Source of the DNA: Gammaproteobacteria bacterium 50_400_T64 | Lineage (GTDB): Bacteria > Pseudomonadota > Gammaproteobacteria > Pseudomonadales > Porticoccaceae | Length of the DNA stretch: 64,000 nt | Reading direction: 5' to 3' | Assembly: GCA_002162755.1 (NCBI GenBank) | Contig: MAAS01000010.1 | Location: 1-64,000 of the forward strand | Shown: one piece after another, positions 27,126 to 37,576 of the stretch | Layout: every line of letters starts with the position of its first letter | Numbering within the stretch: the first letter of the stretch is position 1 | Made by a program: the position numbers and the translations under genes | Notes under the pieces: model-generated | What the model saw: the letters and a program-made list of their open reading frames with translations, nothing else | Told to the model about the DNA's origin: nothing | Databases searched by the model: none

Positions 27126-28631
27126 ATGAAATATTTGTTACTCGCTCTAGCAGTGAATATTAGTTTTTTGGCGGGTTGTGCCCAGCAGGCTTCTAAGCCT
27201 GAAAGCACGCAACTGCTGGTGCCTACCCTACCCGACGCTAGCACTACAGTAATTAGCACCGGAGACATTAAAGAAAGCCGCGAAGTAGTACAAACAGTCA
27301 TGGCGACACCCATTGATGCCTGGCAAAAAATTGCGCAGGCCCAGAGTTTTTCTCGCAAGATCAATAACGCAAAGGTCGAAAAATATCGCGACTGGTATAC
27401 CAGCAGACAACGTTACTTTGACCGTATCAGTACCCGTGCTGAATTGTACATGGCTCACATTATTGTCGAGCTTGAACGCAATGATCTACCTCTTGAGCTT
27501 GCGCTACTACCCTTCGTAGAAAGCGCCTATAACCCCTTTGCCTACTCACCTAGCGGTGCCGCAGGTCTCTGGCAGTTTATGCCTCCAACAGGTGATCATC
27601 TGGGACTAAAACGAAACAATTGGTATGACGGTCGTCGAGATATCATTAGCTCTACCGCTGCCGCCGCGCGTTATTTCAAGTACTTAAACAAACGCTTTAA
27701 AGGCGACTGGTTGCTAACACTTGCCGCCTATAATGCTGGTGAAGGCACGGTTATGAAGGCGATAAGGGCAAACCGGCGAAACGGCAAAGCTACGGACTTT
27801 TGGTCCTTACGTTTACCCACAGAAACCACCGCTTACGTACCAAAGCTTATCGCCATAGCACAAGTGACGGCCTCGCCAGCGGACTACAAACTGACACTAC
27901 CCAACATACCGACTGAGATCTACTTTGAGGTTGTCGACCTTCCTCAGCAGATCGACCTCTATCAAGTTAGCCTTCTTGCGGAAATGAGCATAGATGGTGT
28001 TTATCGATTAAACCCTGGGTTTCAGCAGTCAGCGACACCGCCAGAAGGCCCCCACCGTTTATTGATACCACGGCATAAAATAGTCGATTTTGAATTACAG
28101 TTAAGTAATACACCGAAAGATCGCTGGCTCAAAATACGCGAGTACAAAGTACGGCAGGGCGATACGCTCGGTGAAATAGCTCAGCGGCACCGCCTCGGCG
28201 TGAGGTCGCTAATGACACAAAATAATTTACGTTCAAGTCGGATTCGTGCAGGGCAAATATTAAAAATACCGAGTATCAGCCGCGCATCACTACCTGGCTT
28301 CGCCCGGCCTACCCAGTACTACAGAGTTCGTTCGGGGGACAGCCTATGGAAAATCGCCCATGCCTACCAGGTTAAAACAAGAGATCTGGCCCGCTGGAAT
28401 GGTCTCAACCCTAAAGCGCCATTAAAAATTGGCAAGCGGCTTAAGATACGAGCACCAGTACTGGTAAGCCAACAAAGTCAGCGCAGTTATAAAATTAAAA
28501 AGGGGGATTCATTATCGTTAATTTCGAAACAATTTAAAGTCAGTATCAACGATATTGTTCGCTGGAACAAACTCAACTCTCAGGGTTTTATCAAAGCGGG
28601 ACAAACCCTGAGCCTTTCCCCTCGCTCGTAA
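27126..28631 (+). CDS. mltD: membrane-bound lytic murein transglycosylase D (lipoprotein)
   Basis: The 501-residue protein starts at the ATG at 27126, giving a lipoprotein signal MKYLLLALAVNISFLAGC with lipobox LAGC. The SLT domain (about 95-260) has catalytic Glu in LPFVESAYNPFAYS, then GAAGLWQFMPPTG and LAAYNAGEGTV. Three LysM repeats follow (about 340-385, 395-440, 448-495; for example YKVRQGDTLGEIAQRH, YRVRSGDSLWKIAHAY, YKIKKGDSLSLISKQF). It cleaves peptidoglycan at the outer membrane. An in-frame TTG at 27108 would bury the lipoprotein signal and is unlikely. Confidence 0.95.
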   Translation: MKYLLLALAVNISFLAGCAQQASKPESTQLLVPTLPDASTTVISTGDIKESREVVQTVMATPIDAWQKIAQAQSFSRKINNAKVEKYRDWYTSRQRYFDRISTRAELYMAHIIVELERNDLPLELALLPFVESAYNPFAYSPSGAAGLWQFMPPTGDHLGLKRNNWYDGRRDIISSTAAAARYFKYLNKRFKGDWLLTLAAYNAGEGTVMKAIRANRRNGKATDFWSLRLPTETTAYVPKLIAIAQVTASPADYKLTLPNIPTEIYFEVVDLPQQIDLYQVSLLAEMSIDGVYRLNPGFQQSATPPEGPHRLLIPRHKIVDFELQLSNTPKDRWLKIREYKVRQGDTLGEIAQRHRLGVRSLMTQNNLRSSRIRAGQILKIPSISRASLPGFARPTQYYRVRSGDSLWKIAHAYQVKTRDLARWNGLNPKAPLKIGKRLKIRAPVLVSQQSQRSYKIKKGDSLSLISKQFKVSINDIVRWNKLNSQGFIKAGQTLSLSPRS

Positions 28632-28670
28632 CACAGATTAATTCAACAGTAGCCATGCAACAGAAGCGGC

Positions 28671-28707
28671 TATTCAAGATCAATAAAAGAAACAAAGATC
28701 TTGAATA
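28671..28707. terminator. inverted repeat between convergent mltD and ppiD
   Basis: TATTCAAGATC and GATCTTGAATA form a perfect 11-bp stem with a 15-nt A-rich loop. There is no U-tract, so it may be a weak terminator or an mRNA end-stabilising hairpin for either convergent gene. Confidence 0.4.
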
Positions 28708-28746
28708 CATAAGCCTGCAAGTAATTCTGTAGTTGCGAACCCGCTT

Positions 28747-30621
28747 TTACTTATCCATTTTCACTGTCGCATCAGCCAGGATTAATGACTCATAACCCTG
28801 GTATTCACGTTGCGCTAATCGGCGACTGGCAGACTGTGCCAAGCCATCTCTTCGTGTAGCTGAAAGAGAGCTTAGATCACCTGAATCAATACCTGTCAAA
28901 GACAATATTATATAATCACCAGAGATAAGGCTCAGGCTGCTCACCGAAGGTAAAGTACTACTTGCTGGCAAGCTGAAAGCATGATCTCGAATAGCCTCAT
29001 CAACACCGGTATCAAAACGTGAAGTGCCCAGGCTAACCTGCCAATTCAACCCTTCGTCTCGGGCAACAGCTTCGATACTTTTACCGCCGGCAATGAGCGC
29101 CTTAAAAGTATCGGCCCTTTGCACTAGAGCCAATGTTGCTGCCTCCTGTTTTAACAATGTAGTGATATCAACTGAGGCATCAGTAAACGCTCTATAACCT
29201 ACGGGATAATGTTGACTCACTTTAAGAACCACAACCCCAGCCTCGCCTAGTTCAATAATATCGCTGGTGTAGCCATTGCTAAGAACATCCTCTGCATACG
29301 CTGCACTAACAACCGCAGGGTAGGCCGCAATGCCCAAACCACCGCTTCGCGTAAAAGGCTCAGTATTTCCCACCGTAAGACCCATAATCTCAGCGGGCTC
29401 ACTAAGCGTTTCAGCGTTGTACGACAACTCACGTAGTTGCTCTATTTGCTCAGGGAGTAAGTCCTCCGCTAACTGCTGCTTCAGTTCAGCTTCAATAGAT
29501 GCTTTCTCAGCATCAAAGACCAGCGACTCACTCTCTTCTAATACAGTCAAACGGATCAGATGAATACCGCTATCGATCTCAACGGGGTTGGATACCTCAC
29601 CTTCGCTCAGGTTAAGTACAGCCGTTTCAAATTCAGCAGGAAAAGCGCCGGGCTCTACAAAACCCAAATCACCACCTTGCTCCGCACTTCCCAGGTCATC
29701 ACTATGCTGGCGTGCAAGTTCGGCGAAGTCAGACCCACTCGCAAGTTTGGCCTGGATTTCGTCAATCTCCGCAGCCTGACTGCCATCATCAGAAGCCTCA
29801 ATAAGAATATGTGCCACGCGGCGTCGCACCGAAGCCTGTTGCATCTCTTGACGGGCAGCAAAGAGCTCACGAATCATCGCCTCATCGACCTCAACCTGAT
29901 CAACTAGATTGCGTGTAGATAATTGAATAAAGCTAATTTCAAGTCTTTCTTCAGTACGAAACTTTTCCTTATGCTCTTCGTAATAGGCTTTAACATCAGC
30001 CTCTTCAACAGTGGTCTCAGCTACCAGAGGTGCAATCGGCACCGTCAAATAGTAGTAGTTACGGCGCTGTTCAAATATTCTTGCGGCTAATTCCAGGTCG
30101 GCATCCGTCACAAAACCGGTATCGACAACACCGCTAGCAAATTGACTCAGTAATAAACCGTTACTCATGTAGCTATGATGCTCTCGAGGGGTGTAGCCCA
30201 TTTGTCGAATGGCAAACTCGTATTTATCCCGATCAAACCTACCTTCTGTTTGGTACACATCAACGGTCTGTAGCAATGACGCAATGGTGGCAGGTGATAC
30301 CCCCATGTTATTTTCTAACGCGGTCAGCTCCGCAGCCTTTTCGCTGATCAAACGTTGCTTAACCGGCCCTCGGAGTATTGCATCGTCAAGAAGCGCGGGG
30401 TCGATATCGCCAAGCTGCTGTAACAGGCGTTGTTTATGAATAGCCAATGCGCGGTCAACAACGAGGCGAGAAATACTGTGTCCATCGACATCCAGCTCCG
30501 CATCACTGGCGGGACTATTTGAAAAAATTGAATCAATGCCAACAAAAGCAAAGGGGACGATGATCAAAATCACTATGAAAAAAGCAATGCCTTTCATGCT
30601 TTCACGAAAATCTTGCAGCAT
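28747..30621 (-). CDS. ppiD: periplasmic folding factor / peptidyl-prolyl isomerase PpiD
   Basis: This 624-residue protein has an N-terminal membrane anchor (GIAFFIVILIIVPFAFVGI), a SurA-like chaperone region and one parvulin domain at about residues 265-355 (RRVAHILIEASD, FAELARQHSDDLGSAEQGG, GDLGFVEPG, GIHLIRLTVL). It is attached to the inner membrane facing the periplasm and helps outer-membrane protein folding near the Sec translocon. Length equals the E. coli protein (623). It follows hupB in the standard clpPX-lon-hupB-ppiD order, with hupB's terminator in between. Confidence 0.95.
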   Translation of the reverse strand: MLQDFRESMKGIAFFIVILIIVPFAFVGIDSIFSNSPASDAELDVDGHSISRLVVDRALAIHKQRLLQQLGDIDPALLDDAILRGPVKQRLISEKAAELTALENNMGVSPATIASLLQTVDVYQTEGRFDRDKYEFAIRQMGYTPREHHSYMSNGLLLSQFASGVVDTGFVTDADLELAARIFEQRRNYYYLTVPIAPLVAETTVEEADVKAYYEEHKEKFRTEERLEISFIQLSTRNLVDQVEVDEAMIRELFAARQEMQQASVRRRVAHILIEASDDGSQAAEIDEIQAKLASGSDFAELARQHSDDLGSAEQGGDLGFVEPGAFPAEFETAVLNLSEGEVSNPVEIDSGIHLIRLTVLEESESLVFDAEKASIEAELKQQLAEDLLPEQIEQLRELSYNAETLSEPAEIMGLTVGNTEPFTRSGGLGIAAYPAVVSAAYAEDVLSNGYTSDIIELGEAGVVVLKVSQHYPVGYRAFTDASVDITTLLKQEAATLALVQRADTFKALIAGGKSIEAVARDEGLNWQVSLGTSRFDTGVDEAIRDHAFSLPASSTLPSVSSLSLISGDYIILSLTGIDSGDLSSLSATRRDGLAQSASRRLAQREYQGYESLILADATVKMDK

Positions 30622-30660
30622 TTTTATTCCTTACCTTTCCTGAACAATAGCCCCAGGCTA

Positions 30661-30692
30661 AAAAAGAAGAAAGGCGCATTAAAGCGCCTTTC
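30661..30692 (-). terminator. hupB terminator
   Basis: On the minus strand GAAAGGCGC / GCGCCTTTC is a perfect 9-bp stem followed by a T-rich tail, 38 bp after the hupB stop. Confidence 0.85.
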
Positions 30693-30729
30693 CTTACTAC
30701 GTATTTTGCTACTTTAAGCAGCAGTCTAG

Positions 30730-31005
30730 CTAGCTATTAACTGCTTCTTTAAGGGCCTTACCCGCTTTAAAGCCAGGTACATTTGCCGCTTTAATTTGAA
30801 TCTCATCACCCGTCTTTGGGTTACGGCCTTTTCTAGCAGGTCGATGCTTAACTGCAAAGGTACCAAAGCCAACCAGCGAAACAGGGTCGCCTTTCTGTAA
30901 AGACGCTGTAATCGCTTCTACAACTGCATCTAGCGCTCGGCCAGCAGACATTTTTGATAAGTCAGCTGATTCCGCAATTGCGTCGATAAGCTCTGATTTA
31001 TTCAC
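30730..31005 (-). CDS. hupB: histone-like DNA-binding protein HU
   Basis: This 91-residue nucleoid protein has the full HU signature: [37 protein letters not shown], the DNA-embracing arm with [20 protein letters not shown] and the C-terminal [13 protein letters not shown]. It bends and compacts DNA as a dimer. The intercalating Pro of the arm (NPKTG) is present. Position between lon and ppiD identifies it as the HU-beta type. It has its own terminator, as expected for a highly expressed gene. Confidence 0.97.
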   Translation of the reverse strand: MNKSELIDAIAESADLSKMSAGRALDAVVEAITASLQKGDPVSLVGFGTFAVKHRPARKGRNPKTGDEIQIKAANVPGFKAGKALKEAVNS

Positions 31006-31115
31006 ATTAAACCCCTTTAAATTTGATTGAAGATCCTACAGCTTGTTAACTAACACGCTGAGACGGCACTTTATACCAACCGCCCATGAAACGGTCAAGC
31101 ACGCAGCCAGATATT

Positions 31116-33551
31116 TTAGTGTGTACTAATACGTGATGCTGATTGATCACCACTTTCGCCCTCTGGCGACAGAGTAGATCCTCGTGATTTACTATACTCT
31201 TCATCCGATAACGGCTTAGGCATTTGCTCTAAAGCAAGCTCCAGAACTTCATCTACCCACTTCACAGGGTGGATAGTCAAATCGGCCTTAATATTATCAG
31301 GTATTTCTTTTAAATCACGTTCATTATCTTTGGGGATAATAACTTCGGTAATCCCCCCCCTATGGGCGGCGAGCAACTTTTCCTTCAAGCCACCAATTTT
31401 TAACACCTGGCCACGCAAGGTGATTTCACCCGTCATCGCCACAGCGGCCCGCACAGGAATATTCGCCAATACCGAAACCAAAGCGGTGCACATGGCAATG
31501 CCTGCACTGGGCCCATCTTTAGGTGTGGCACCTTCAGGCACATGAATATGTAAATCGTTGCCACGATGGAAGTCTCGATGAATGCCCAGTGCCTGAGAAC
31601 GACTACGCACTACCGTTAGGGCTGCCTGAATAGACTCCTGCATAACATCGCCCAAGGAGCCAGTTTTAACAATAGCGCCTTTGCCTGGAACCGCTGAAGC
31701 CTCAATCGTCAATAACTCACCACCGACCGAAGTCCACGCCAGCCCAGTTACCTGCCCTACCTGGTTTTCATCCTCTGCACGGCCAAAATCAAATTTACGC
31801 ACACCCAGCATGTCTTCAAGCTCATTGGGGCCAACATTGACCGGCTGCTGATCTGCATTTTTGGCATAGCCTGTCACGACCTTACGACAGATCTTGGCTA
31901 TCTCCCTCTCCAGGCCTCGAACACCGGCCTCGCGAGTGTAATAACGCACAATATCGAGTATGGCTGTCTCCTCAAGAGTAAGCTCGCCATCTTTTAAACC
32001 ATTTGCTTTCCGCTGCTTAGGCAGGAGGTATTTCGAGGCGATATTAGCTTTTTCCGCTTCGGTATAGCCAGGGATACGGATAACTTCCATTCGGTCGAGC
32101 AAAGGCCCGGGGATATTCATGGAGTTAGAGGTGCAGATAAACATCACTTCAGACAGGTCATAATCAACCTCCAGGTAGTGATCGTTAAAGCTATTATTTT
32201 GTTCAGGGTCGAGAACTTCCAACAAGGCCGAAGCCGGATCACCGCGATGATCCATACCCAACTTATCCACTTCATCAAGTAGAAAAAGTGGGTTCTTCAC
32301 CGTTGTTTTGGAAATTTTCTGGATTAGCTTGCCTGGCAAAGAACCAATATAGGTACGTCGGTGACCACGAATTTCAGCTTCATCACGAACACCACCGAGG
32401 GACATGCGTACAAACTTTCGTCCCGTTGCTCGTGCAATAGATTCACCCAAGGAGGTTTTACCAACACCAGGAGGTCCTACGAGGCACAATACTGGACCCT
32501 TGAGTTTTTTAACGCGGCTCTGAACTGCTAAAAACTCAAGAATGCGCTCCTTCACCTCATCCAGACCATAGTGATCTTCATTAAGGATTTTTTCAGCTAA
32601 CACCAGATCATGGCGAACTTTTGAGCGTTTTTTCCAGGGGACGCTAACCATCCAATCAAGATAGCTTCGCACCACCGACGCTTCAGCCGACATAGGCGAC
32701 ATCATTTTCAATTTATTTAATTCGGCAGAGGCTTTCTTCAAGGCCTCTTTTGGCATACCTATTTCTTTGATACGATTTTCAAGCTGCTCCAGTTCGTTGG
32801 GTACATCATCAATTTCACCCAACTCTTTCTGAATAGCCTTCATTTGTTCGTTTAGGTAATACTCGCGCTGGCTCTTCTCCATCTGTTTCTTAACGCGACC
32901 ACGAATACGCTGTTCGATCTGCGCAATATCAAGCTCAGACTCCATCAATACTAAAAGGTGCTCAATACGCTGTTTTTCATCGCTGATCTCGAGCACTTCC
33001 TGCTTCTGCTCAAGGGTCAGCGTCATGTGCGTCGCCACGGTATCAGCCAGGCGGCCAGGCTCATCGATGCCCGCAACGGTGGTCACCACCTCTGAGGGGA
33101 TTTTTTTATTTAATCCGACATACTCTTCAAAGGCATTAATAAGAGTCCGGACTAAAGCATCGTGCTCTTCCTCTGCGGTGACAGCGCTATCAATAACAGA
33201 GTAATCAGCCACAAAATAACCATTGTGCTCTTCGATAGCCTCTATATTGATACGTTCAGAACCTTCAACGAGCACCTTTACTGTGCCATCAGGCAGCTTA
33301 AGTAGCTGAAGAATCGTCGCTACGGTACCAATTTCATAAACGTCTTTGGGTCCTGGGTCATCACAGGCCGCATCACGCTGGGCAACCAGTACAATTTTCT
33401 TCTGCTCCGCCATCGTGTCGTCCAGAGCAAGGATGGAGCGCTCTCGACCTACAAAAAGAGGAACAACCATTTGTGGAAAAACAACAACATCTCGCAATGG
33501 CAGCATCGGCAAGCGAGTCTGTGATAAATCTTTTACTACTTCCTGTCCCAT
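31116..33551 (-). CDS. lon: ATP-dependent Lon protease
   Basis: The 811-residue cytoplasmic AAA+ protease has an N-terminal substrate-binding domain ([17 protein letters not shown]), Walker [16 protein letters not shown], Walker [11 protein letters not shown], arginine and sensor motifs, and the C-terminal protease domain with the Ser-Lys dyad ([13 protein letters not shown] near residue 685 and [13 protein letters not shown] about 43 residues later). It degrades misfolded and regulatory proteins. A heat-shock-type promoter lies upstream and clpX's terminator separates it from clpX, so it is an independent unit. Confidence 0.97.
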   Translation of the reverse strand: MGQEVVKDLSQTRLPMLPLRDVVVFPQMVVPLFVGRERSILALDDTMAEQKKIVLVAQRDAACDDPGPKDVYEIGTVATILQLLKLPDGTVKVLVEGSERINIEAIEEHNGYFVADYSVIDSAVTAEEEHDALVRTLINAFEEYVGLNKKIPSEVVTTVAGIDEPGRLADTVATHMTLTLEQKQEVLEISDEKQRIEHLLVLMESELDIAQIEQRIRGRVKKQMEKSQREYYLNEQMKAIQKELGEIDDVPNELEQLENRIKEIGMPKEALKKASAELNKLKMMSPMSAEASVVRSYLDWMVSVPWKKRSKVRHDLVLAEKILNEDHYGLDEVKERILEFLAVQSRVKKLKGPVLCLVGPPGVGKTSLGESIARATGRKFVRMSLGGVRDEAEIRGHRRTYIGSLPGKLIQKISKTTVKNPLFLLDEVDKLGMDHRGDPASALLEVLDPEQNNSFNDHYLEVDYDLSEVMFICTSNSMNIPGPLLDRMEVIRIPGYTEAEKANIASKYLLPKQRKANGLKDGELTLEETAILDIVRYYTREAGVRGLEREIAKICRKVVTGYAKNADQQPVNVGPNELEDMLGVRKFDFGRAEDENQVGQVTGLAWTSVGGELLTIEASAVPGKGAIVKTGSLGDVMQESIQAALTVVRSRSQALGIHRDFHRGNDLHIHVPEGATPKDGPSAGIAMCTALVSVLANIPVRAAVAMTGEITLRGQVLKIGGLKEKLLAAHRGGITEVIIPKDNERDLKEIPDNIKADLTIHPVKWVDEVLELALEQMPKPLSDEEYSKSRGSTLSPEGESGDQSASRISTH

Positions 33552-33605
33552 TATTACCTCTTATTCCAGCTCAGTGCAGGTTCGGGTGAATGCACAATGG
33601 TAATG

Positions 33606-33633
33606 GTATGGGGCCAATTCCAGCAAATACAAG
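33606..33633 (-). promoter_or_regulatory. sigma-32 (heat-shock) type promoter of lon
   Basis: On the minus strand CTTGTAT and CCCCATAC are separated by 13 bp, close to the sigma-32 consensus (CTTGAAA, 13-14 bp, CCCCATnT), about 55 nt upstream of the lon ATG. E. coli lon also carries a CCCCATAT-type -10 element. Confidence 0.7.
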
Positions 33634-33640
33634 CACCCAT

Positions 33641-33676
33641 AAACAAAAACGAGCCTCAAGGGCCCGTTTTTGTTTA
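33641..33676 (-). terminator. clpX terminator
   Basis: Minus-strand hairpin of AAACAAAAACGggCC-type arms (one mismatch) with loop TTGA and a T5GTTT tail, beginning at the clpX stop codon. Confidence 0.85.
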
Positions 33677-34963
33677 TGCTTCGTCGCTTGCTGTCTTCAA
33701 TTGTTCTGGATTGTCGTAAACCAGTAAGGGTTCAGAGTCTCCATTAATAACTGATGCATCGACAACAAGTTTATGTACATCCTTACGAGAAGGGATGTCA
33801 TACATACTATCTAACAAAGTATTCTCGATAATAGAACGCAAGCCTCGAGCACCCGTTTTACGAGTCAGGGCTTTTTCAGCAATAGCCTCCAGAGCGTCCT
33901 GTCGAATATCAAGCTCAACATCTTCCATTTCAAAAAGCGCAGAATACTGTTTAACCAGCGAGTTCTTAGGCTCTACCAATATATTGATTAAAGCATCCTT
34001 ATCAAGCTCTTCAAGGGTTGCAACAACGGGAAGACGACCAACAAACTCAGGGATAAGACCGAAGCGGATCAGATCTTCCGGCTCCAGGTCTTTCAAAATA
34101 TCGCCGATATTACTCTCTTCGTCTTTGCTGCTAACACTGGCAGAAAAACCAATGCCACCTTTTTCAGAACGATCACGGATAATTTTTTCCAGGCCGGAGA
34201 ACGCACCACCGCAAATAAAGAGGATATTCGAAGTATCAACCTGCAAGAATTCTTGCTGGGGATGCTTGCGCCCGCCTTGTGGTGGAACTGAGGCAACGGT
34301 ACCTTCGATTAACTTCAACAATGCCTGTTGAACACCTTCGCCCGATACATCGCGCGTAATGGAAGGGTTGTCAGACTTGCGTGAAACCTTGTCAATTTCA
34401 TCGATATAGACAATGCCCTGCTGCGCCTTTTCAACATCGTAATCGCATTTCTGCAATAACTTTTGAATAATATTTTCGACATCCTCACCCACATAACCCG
34501 CTTCGGTCAATGTAGTGGCATCGGCAATTGTGAAGGGAACATTCAACAAGCGGGCAAGAGTCTCTGCTAGCAGCGTCTTACCACTGCCAGTGGGGCCTAC
34601 TAGCAAAATATTACTCTTACCGAGCTCAACGCCACCTTTCGCAACTTTGCCACCTAACTGCAGGCGTTTATAGTGATTGTAAACAGCAACTGACAGCACC
34701 TTCTTGGCACGTAGTTGATCAATCACGTATTCGTTGAGAGTCTCACTAATTTCGACCGGCGTTGGTAGCTTTTCAACGGTCTCGCTAGTTTTTGCTTCCT
34801 GCAGCTCTTCAGTAATAATATCGTTGCAGAGGTCTACACACTCGTCACAGATAAAAACCGATGGCCCGGCAATAAGCTTGCGAACCTCATGCTGACTTTT
34901 GCCACAGAAAGAGCAATAGAGAAGTTTATCACCGTCTTTATCATCGCCGCTTTTATCGCTCAC
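33674..34963 (-). CDS. clpX: ClpX, ATPase subunit of ClpXP protease
   Basis: The 429-residue AAA+ unfoldase has an N-terminal C4 zinc domain ([28 protein letters not shown]), Walker [16 protein letters not shown], Walker [14 protein letters not shown], the pore region and the ClpP-docking IGF loop (KGGIGFSAS). It recognises tagged substrates such as ssrA proteins and threads them into ClpP. It lies 87 bp downstream of clpP on the same strand. Confidence 0.97.
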   Translation of the reverse strand: MSDKSGDDKDGDKLLYCSFCGKSQHEVRKLIAGPSVFICDECVDLCNDIITEELQEAKTSETVEKLPTPVEISETLNEYVIDQLRAKKVLSVAVYNHYKRLQLGGKVAKGGVELGKSNILLVGPTGSGKTLLAETLARLLNVPFTIADATTLTEAGYVGEDVENIIQKLLQKCDYDVEKAQQGIVYIDEIDKVSRKSDNPSITRDVSGEGVQQALLKLIEGTVASVPPQGGRKHPQQEFLQVDTSNILFICGGAFSGLEKIIRDRSEKGGIGFSASVSSKDEESNIGDILKDLEPEDLIRFGLIPEFVGRLPVVATLEELDKDALINILVEPKNSLVKQYSALFEMEDVELDIRQDALEAIAEKALTRKTGARGLRSIIENTLLDSMYDIPSRKDVHKLVVDASVINGDSEPLLVYDNPEQLKTASDEA

Positions 34964-34981
34964 TACTTTCTCCTCGCAACA

Positions 34982-35010
34982 AATAAGTGCTTAGGATACA
35001 GGCACTTATT
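34982..35010 (-). other. hairpin between clpP and clpX
   Basis: AATAAGTGC and GCACTTATT form a perfect 9-bp inverted repeat with an 11-nt loop in the 87-bp clpP-clpX gap. On the minus strand it is followed by TTATTTGTT, so it could partly terminate or mark an RNA processing site that sets the clpP:clpX ratio. Confidence 0.4.
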
Positions 35011-35050
35011 GCTAGATTTCACCAAAACTTAAAAAAACAGGCTACATCGA

Positions 35051-35680
35051 CTATGCGCGCTTGTCCAACACTTCGTCAACCAGACCGTACTCTTTCGACT
35101 CTAGCGCACTCATAAAGTTGTCACGCTCGGTGTCCGCGGCAATTTGCTCAACCGTTTGCCCCGTATGTTTGGCCATCGCTCTGTTCAACTGCTCACGAAT
35201 TTTAAGGATTTCCTGGGCTTGAATGTGAATATCAGAAGCCTGCCCCTGTGCGCCGCCGCTGGGCTGGTGGATCATGCAGCGTGAATTAGGCAACAAAAAG
35301 CGTTTACCCGGCGCCCCAGCTGCCAGCAGGAAGGCACCCATGCTGGCCGCCTGACCAATACACATAGTACTGACATCTGGCTTGATAAATTCCATGGTAT
35401 CGTAAATAGCCATACCAGCTGTTACAGAGCCACCGGGGGAATTAATATAAAGATGGATATCTTTATCAGGGTTTTCAGACTCGAGAAATAACAACTGAGC
35501 GACGACCAGATTGGCCATAAAATCTTCGACCGGGCCAACCAGAAAAATGACACGCTCTTTAAGCAGGCGAGAATAAATATCGAATGAACGTTCACCACGG
35601 GCAGTCTGTTCAACCACCATTGGTACCAGACCACCTGCGGCCCTGGTTTCATTATTATATTTCATACCGTCGTGGAGCAT
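35051..35680 (-). CDS. clpP: ATP-dependent Clp protease proteolytic subunit
   Basis: This 209-residue serine protease forms the double heptameric ring. Catalytic triad: Ser in [15 protein letters not shown], His in [10 protein letters not shown], Asp in [10 protein letters not shown]. The substrate-groove strand [19 protein letters not shown] is standard. It is preceded by tig and followed by clpX, the usual order. The processed N-terminus is likely after the propeptide-like [17 protein letters not shown] region. Confidence 0.97.
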   Translation of the reverse strand: MLHDGMKYNNETRAAGGLVPMVVEQTARGERSFDIYSRLLKERVIFLVGPVEDFMANLVVAQLLFLESENPDKDIHLYINSPGGSVTAGMAIYDTMEFIKPDVSTMCIGQAASMGAFLLAAGAPGKRFLLPNSRCMIHQPSGGAQGQASDIHIQAQEILKIREQLNRAMAKHTGQTVEQIAADTERDNFMSALESKEYGLVDEVLDKRA

Positions 35681-35720
35681 AGTAAATTCCCAGATTAATC
35701 AGTAATCATCAGCCGACAAA

Positions 35721-35739
35721 GCCCGCAATGTGTGCGGGC
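35721..35739 (-). other. hairpin in tig-clpP gap
   Basis: GCCCGCA and TGCGGGC form a perfect 7-bp GC-rich stem with a 5-nt loop. On the minus strand it is followed by TTTGTC. It lies downstream of tig and upstream of clpP and may be a partial terminator or attenuator. Confidence 0.45.
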
Positions 35740-35804
35740 AGTACTCCATGTCATTGGGTTAAATTGTCACCTTACAACACTTAACCCTACACTCGCCGAT
35801 AGAA

Positions 35805-37142
35805 TTAGTCTTCGCTATCGTCAGACTCTTTCGTCTCAACAGGGTCTGGTGCGAGAGCACCTTTATAATCAGTCGCTTCTTCAGACACCTTAGCCTGGCC
35901 CAGCACATGATCCACAACCTGCTCTTCCATTACTGCAGATTGCACACTATTGAGCAACTCCTGGTTCGAGTAGTGGTACTGAACAACTTGCTCAGGATCG
36001 TCATAGCCCGCAGCCCTATCATCGATAAAAGCTTTTACTTTATCGTTATCGACTGTAATTTCCGCGACTTTAACAATCTCGGCCATTAAGAGGCCCAGTG
36101 AAACCCGCTTACCGGCTTCATCTGCAAAGAGCTCATCGGGGAAAATAGACATATCCATTTGCTGAGCACCTTGACCGAACTGTCCCAGCATTTGTTGACG
36201 TAAAGCCTGTATTTCACTGCTCAACAAAGCCTGAGGGATATCAACGGTATGCAAGTCCTGCAGCTGAGTCATCAAACGCGACTTCACTTTATTTTTGATC
36301 GCAGTTTCAAGCTCGCGCTCCATGTTCGAACGAATCTCTTCGAGGAACTTTTCTTCGCCGCCTTCTTTAACACCAAACTGCTCGTAAAATTCGTCATTCA
36401 GTTCAGCAAGAGTTTGTTCTTTAATGGCGTTTACTTTTACGGCAAATTCAACAGCCTTGCCCTTGAGATCCTCAGAGTGATAATCATCGGGGAATGACAG
36501 GGAGATAGTTTTCTCATCACCTGTGGACAAACCAACGATGCCATCTTCAAAACCGGGAATCATACGACCTGAACCCAATACCAAATCAGAAGCTTCCGCA
36601 GTGCCACCGGCGAATTCTTCACCGTCCTGCGTACCTTTATAGTCAATATTGACCTGATCGCCATCTGCTGCAGCGCGCTCAACCGCATCCCAGCTGGCGC
36701 GTTGCTTGCGTAAGTTTTCAACCATGTCAGTGAGATCTTCGTCAGAGACTGTTGCAACAGGACGAGCAAGGCTTATCTGAGCGAAGTCCTGCAAGTCGAT
36801 TTCCGGATAAACTTCAAAGGTCGCGATATATTCAAGATCTGCGCCCTCTTCATCTTTAACGGGTTCGATAGCTGGCTGACCAGCGGGGCGTAGCTCTTCT
36901 TTAGAGACTGCCTCATAAAAGGTGCGACTCAACACTTCACCAACAACTTCCTGGCGCACACCAGCACCATAGCGTTGCTTGATAACCTTAGCCGGAATTT
37001 TACCTTTACGAAAACCATCAATGCGGGCCGTCTGCGATGCCTTCTGCAGGCGTTGAACAACCTCTTTATCAATTTCTTCAGCGGGAACACCCACAGTCAT
37101 ACGTCTTTCGAGCCCGGAGGTTGTCTCTATAGAAACCTGCAT
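35805..37142 (-). CDS. tig: trigger factor (ribosome-associated chaperone)
   Basis: This 445-residue protein has the ribosome-docking signature GFRKGKIPAKVIKQRYG (the FRK loop), an FKBP-type isomerase domain at about 155-240 (DQVNIDYKGTQDGEEFAGG, VLGSGRMIPGFEDGIVG, KTISLSFPDDY) and the long helical C-terminal cradle. It binds nascent chains at the exit tunnel. The C-terminal tail is acidic (DPVETKESDDSED). It starts at MQVSIETTSGLERRMTV. Confidence 0.96.
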   Translation of the reverse strand: MQVSIETTSGLERRMTVGVPAEEIDKEVVQRLQKASQTARIDGFRKGKIPAKVIKQRYGAGVRQEVVGEVLSRTFYEAVSKEELRPAGQPAIEPVKDEEGADLEYIATFEVYPEIDLQDFAQISLARPVATVSDEDLTDMVENLRKQRASWDAVERAAADGDQVNIDYKGTQDGEEFAGGTAEASDLVLGSGRMIPGFEDGIVGLSTGDEKTISLSFPDDYHSEDLKGKAVEFAVKVNAIKEQTLAELNDEFYEQFGVKEGGEEKFLEEIRSNMERELETAIKNKVKSRLMTQLQDLHTVDIPQALLSSEIQALRQQMLGQFGQGAQQMDMSIFPDELFADEAGKRVSLGLLMAEIVKVAEITVDNDKVKAFIDDRAAGYDDPEQVVQYHYSNQELLNSVQSAVMEEQVVDHVLGQAKVSEEATDYKGALAPDPVETKESDDSED

Positions 37143-37219
37143 GGATTGTCCTCACTACTGTCATTTAAATGATTGAATTACGTCTGAAGTACCCAAAACT
37201 GGGAATACTCAATAATAGT

Positions 37220-37304
37220 TGGTGCGGAAGGGGGGACTTGAACCCCCACGCCTTACGGCACTGGTACCTAAAACCAGCGTGTATACCAATTTCACCACTT
37301 CCGC
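37220..37304 (-). tRNA. tRNA-Leu (anticodon UAG)
   Basis: The minus strand folds as a class II tRNA of 85 nt including an encoded CCA. The acceptor stem is GCGGAAG / CTTCCGC. The anticodon stem CTGGT / ACCAG encloses TTTAGGT, giving UAG. The long variable arm is TGCCGTAAGGCGT, and the T arm is GGGGG-TTCAAGT-CCCCC. It decodes CUA and CUN leucine codons. It lies upstream of tig on the same strand. The 272 bp beyond it (37305-37576) hold no gene I can support. Confidence 0.97.
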
Positions 37305-37576
37305 TAAACCTGCTCGAGACGAGTATCGCCTCGACTTGATCCACCTGTACTGACTAGGTCACCTGTACTTTCCAGGCCAAGTTTGTCGGTACAAACTTCA
37401 CACTTGTGCGAGTGAGAATTAACCTCATCCCGCAAAGGGGCGCAGATTTTGCCACAGCGCCTGCTCCGGGGCAACAAGATACCTCGATATTCCCTCTTCT
37501 CATTTACAACTGCGGCTAAACACTCCTGTTCAAGATGGCAAGGTCAGCAAGAAACGAGCAGTGAAAGCCAGCTACA

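Noticed and set aside
33795-34331. 178-codon frame antisense to clpX
   Set aside because: Shadow of the conserved ClpX coding strand; Ser/Arg-rich composition and no start signal.
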